Assembly (NCBI RefSeq): GCF_002742625.1
Contig: NZ_PEBF01000001.1
Location: 2,914,001-2,978,000 of the forward strand
Length of the DNA: 64,000 nucleotides
Source of the DNA: Caulobacter sp. FWC2
GTDB lineage: Bacteria > Pseudomonadota > Alphaproteobacteria > Caulobacterales > Caulobacteraceae
Direction: 5' to 3'
The notes below the pieces were generated by a model. That model worked only from the letters and a program-made list of their open reading frames with translations. It had not been told where the DNA came from and did not search any database. The translations under genes and the position numbers were made by a program. The number at the start of each line of letters is the position of its first letter. The first letter of the stretch is position 1. Of this stretch, positions 62,253-64,000 are shown piece after piece.

Positions 62253-62741
62253 TCACCCCTTCGGGAAGATTCGATGCATAACCCGGTCGCCAGGCAGGAT
62301 GCCCAACTGCGCCGCGCGACCGCCCGCCAGCTCCAGAACGCCCAGCACTAGGCCGCCGGAGGCCAGCGGCGTCTCGTCGTGCGGACGGGCGTTGCGGGCG
62401 ATCGACAGGATCTTGCCGTTCGGCGCGATGTAGATGATGTCGAGCGGAATCAGGGTGTTCTTCATCCAGTAGGCCACGCGTTGCGGCTTGGCGTAGGTGA
62501 AGAGCATCCCGTGGTCTGGGGCCAGGCTCTTGCGGAACATCAGCCCCCGCTCCTGCTGGGCGCGGGTTGCGGCGATCTCCACCTGGAAGCTCTGGCGACC
62601 ACGCATGGTGACGATCTCGACCGTCTCCAGCTTGCCGCCAGCCGACTTGCCCTGAGGCGCGGCCCTGGCGCTGGCGCCCGCGCCGACGCCAAGCATCAAC
62701 CCGGCCAGCAGCGCCCGCCTTCCGATCATCCGTTCCGCCAC
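62253..62741 (-). CDS. DUF192 family exported protein
   Basis: 162 residues from a GTG at 62741 (an ATG at 62729 is also possible). A signal peptide (RRALLAGLMLGVGAGASA) precedes the DUF192 domain: VEIAATRAQQERGLMFRKSL, HGMLFTYAKPQRVAYWMKNTLIPLDIIYIAPNGKI and VLELAGGRAAQLGILPGDRV. Common in alphaproteobacteria; periplasmic, function unknown. Confidence 0.9.
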   Translation of the reverse strand: MAERMIGRRALLAGLMLGVGAGASARAAPQGKSAGGKLETVEIVTMRGRQSFQVEIAATRAQQERGLMFRKSLAPDHGMLFTYAKPQRVAYWMKNTLIPLDIIYIAPNGKILSIARNARPHDETPLASGGLVLGVLELAGGRAAQLGILPGDRVMHRIFPKG

Positions 62742-62830
62742 GCATCACCTCGGTGAAAGCCAATCTCGACCGAGACTAGCCTTCCCCCAGAGATCGAGGA
62801 AGCGAGATGGCGAAAGCGAGGCGGCGAAAG

Positions 62831-63421
62831 TCAGGCGTCGCCGGCGGTGATTTCCGCGACCACCAAGCCTTTGGGCCCGCGCGCGAACCGCACCAGGACG
62901 TCGTCGCCCGGCTGCAGATCCTCGAGCCCCCCCCTGCGGAGCGTCTCGATATGCACGAAGATGTCGCCCGGCTCGGCGTCACGAATGACGAAGCCGTAGC
63001 CCTTGGTGCGGTTGAACCACTTGACCTTGGCGTGCTCGGCCGGCCCCTCGGGCTCCAGGGCGTGACGCCCGTGGCCTTCCCGCATCGGATCGCGGCGCGG
63101 CGGCCCCTCGGCGAACGTTCGCCTCTGCCGCTCAAGCGGCGCGGCGGCGCTGCTTTCGTCAAGATTGACGACCTCGCACACTTGCCAGCCTTTCGGCCTT
63201 CGCACCACGTCACACACGATCACCGCCCCCTCCATGGCGGTTTCGCGGCCGCAGTTACGCAGCGATGTCACATGTAGAAGCACGTCCTTGAGCCCGGTTT
63301 GGCCCGGATCATCCGGTACGATGAACCCGTAACCCTTGCCGGCGTCGAACCACTTCACCTTACCGCTGATGCGCACGAACTCTTCGTGCGCCGCAGCGTC
63401 CTCAAAATCGAAACCAGACAT
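62831..63421 (-). CDS. Two-domain cold-shock protein (CspA/CspD-like)
   Basis: 196 residues with two cold-shock domains. The first has [19 protein letters not shown] (RNP1) and VLLHVTSL; the second has [18 protein letters not shown] and IFVHIETL. A charged linker (~95-130) separates them. Tandem-domain cold-shock proteins are known in Caulobacter. RNA/ssDNA chaperone in the cytoplasm. Confidence 0.93.
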   Translation of the reverse strand: MSGFDFEDAAAHEEFVRISGKVKWFDAGKGYGFIVPDDPGQTGLKDVLLHVTSLRNCGRETAMEGAVIVCDVVRRPKGWQVCEVVNLDESSAAAPLERQRRTFAEGPPRRDPMREGHGRHALEPEGPAEHAKVKWFNRTKGYGFVIRDAEPGDIFVHIETLRRGGLEDLQPGDDVLVRFARGPKGLVVAEITAGDA

Positions 63422-63593
63422 CCCACCCCTCTGGCTCGCCCAATCAGCCCATCGGAGCGAGCACTACAAGAACAGTGTTCTCGCGTGAGGAGAGCCGTCA
63501 ATGACGAATTCACGTCAAAACGGCGCTCATAGGCGAACCGCGACATTTCGTCGCAGAAACACCACAGAAACAATTCTGAAATACAGCCGAAGG

Positions 63594-63668
63594 TGGCAGT
63601 CCCTAGGGGAGTCGAACCCCTCTCTCCAGATTGAAAATCTGGCGTCCTAACCGATAGACGAAGGGACC
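63594..63668 (-). tRNA. tRNA-Glu (anticodon TTC), copy 1
   Basis: GGTCCCTTCGTCTATCGGTT at the 5' end, anticodon stem CCAGA-TTTTCAA-TCTGG, T-arm GGGGTTCGACTCCCC, CCA encoded. Confidence 0.96.
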
Positions 63669-63714
63669 ACGTCGCCGCCGAAGCGGAACACAGCCGAAAT
63701 ATAGCCTCGCGGGG

Positions 63715-63789
63715 TGGCAGTCCCTAGGGGAGTCGAACCCCTCTCTCCAGATTGAAAATCTGGCGTCCTAACCGATAGACGAAGGGACC
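63715..63789 (-). tRNA. tRNA-Glu (anticodon TTC), copy 2
   Basis: Identical in sequence to the copy at 63594-63668, separated by 46 bp. Confidence 0.96.
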
Positions 63790-63890
63790 ACGGCCCCGCG
63801 AGGAAGCGGGTGTATAGCCGCGACCTTAGGGGTGCGCAAGCGGGCGAAAGTCATTTTTTCGGTCCGCCCACACCGCCTGCGTCAAGGCGG

Positions 63891-64000
63891 CTAATCCGAG
63901 TACCTTGCGCGAGGATCGTGAGCGTCCTCGATCTCCAGCTGGACGCCATTGCGGCCCATGTAATCGTCCGGCTTCAGCTTGCCGACCACATCCAGCGCGC
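63891..64000 (-). CDS. Probable recJ 3' end (cut by window)
   Basis: The last 36 codons of a minus-strand gene: VVGKLKPDDYMGRNGVQLEI, then EDAHDPRARYSD-stop. The fragment resembles the C-terminal OB-fold end of RecJ ssDNA exonuclease (R-N-x3-x-LEIED pattern). The fragment is short, so identity is tentative. Confidence 0.5.
   Translation of the reverse strand, partial: ALDVVGKLKPDDYMGRNGVQLEIEDAHDPRARYSD

Overview
The window is high-GC alphaproteobacterial DNA, most likely from a Caulobacter or close relative. The main evidence is a lasso-peptide locus whose three precursor cores closely resemble, from memory, caulosegnins I-III of Caulobacter segnis. A FecI/FecR/TonB-receptor trio, an NDUFS4-like respiratory protein and a two-domain cold-shock protein fit the same group. 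Everything here was read by eye; no database search was run.

Layout. (1) 1-7.6 kb: a LuxR-type regulator cut by the window edge, an AraC regulator, a 46-residue Cys-rich metallothionein-like protein, and a same-strand run of membrane and secreted proteins (four-helix protein, membrane-anchored alpha/beta hydrolase, TraB/GumN-like, DJ-1/PfpI-like, beta-lactamase-fold hydrolase). (2) 7.8-11.3 kb: a KaiC-like ATPase overlapping a hybrid histidine kinase. (3) 11.5-16.2 kb: two copies of a ~0.79-kb unit encoding a small FimB-size tyrosine recombinase (the second frameshifted) flank small lipoproteins and secreted proteins. (4) 16.5-19.8 kb: a Crp/Fnr regulator cut by an IS66-family element with an 8-bp target duplication. 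(5) 20.4-28.3 kb: a probable defence block, namely a reverse transcriptase translationally coupled to a family-A DNA polymerase, and a DUF4062-STAND NTPase coupled to an unknown protein. (6) 28.5-38.7 kb: a mobilisation module (RHH protein, TraG/VirD4, relaxase, lytic transglycosylase, TraF, DUF2840, AlpA-like HTH, DUF2285) split by a second IS66-family element. (7) 38.9-51.1 kb: lasso-peptide biosynthesis, uptake, sensing and cleavage. (8) 51.1-61.7 kb: island maintenance genes (two DUF736 proteins plus a DUF736 remnant, thermonuclease, large ParB-like protein, DUF3768, hypotheticals) ending in a serine recombinase whose 3' end runs into a tRNA-Arg. (9) 61.7-64 kb: probable core chromosome (NDUFS4-like, tRNA-Pro, DUF192, cold-shock protein, two tRNA-Glu, end of a probable recJ).

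How the genes work together. Regions 5-8 read as one composite integrative or mobilisable island whose right end is the tRNA-Arg; I could not find its left end, and no trb/virB type IV secretion genes are present. In the lasso locus, B (leader recognition plus peptidase) and C (ATP-dependent cyclase) should mature three peptides. The TonB receptor with an N-terminal signalling domain, FecR and the ECF sigma factor should sense and import lasso peptide, and the isopeptidase should linearise it.

Best candidates for something undescribed: the reverse transcriptase/family-A polymerase pair; the new lasso precursors with a shared AT-rich 18-bp element upstream of two of them; parB and DUF3768 genes that share the same leader and the same 3' hairpin; and a compact multi-hairpin, RNA-like segment upstream of the serine recombinase.
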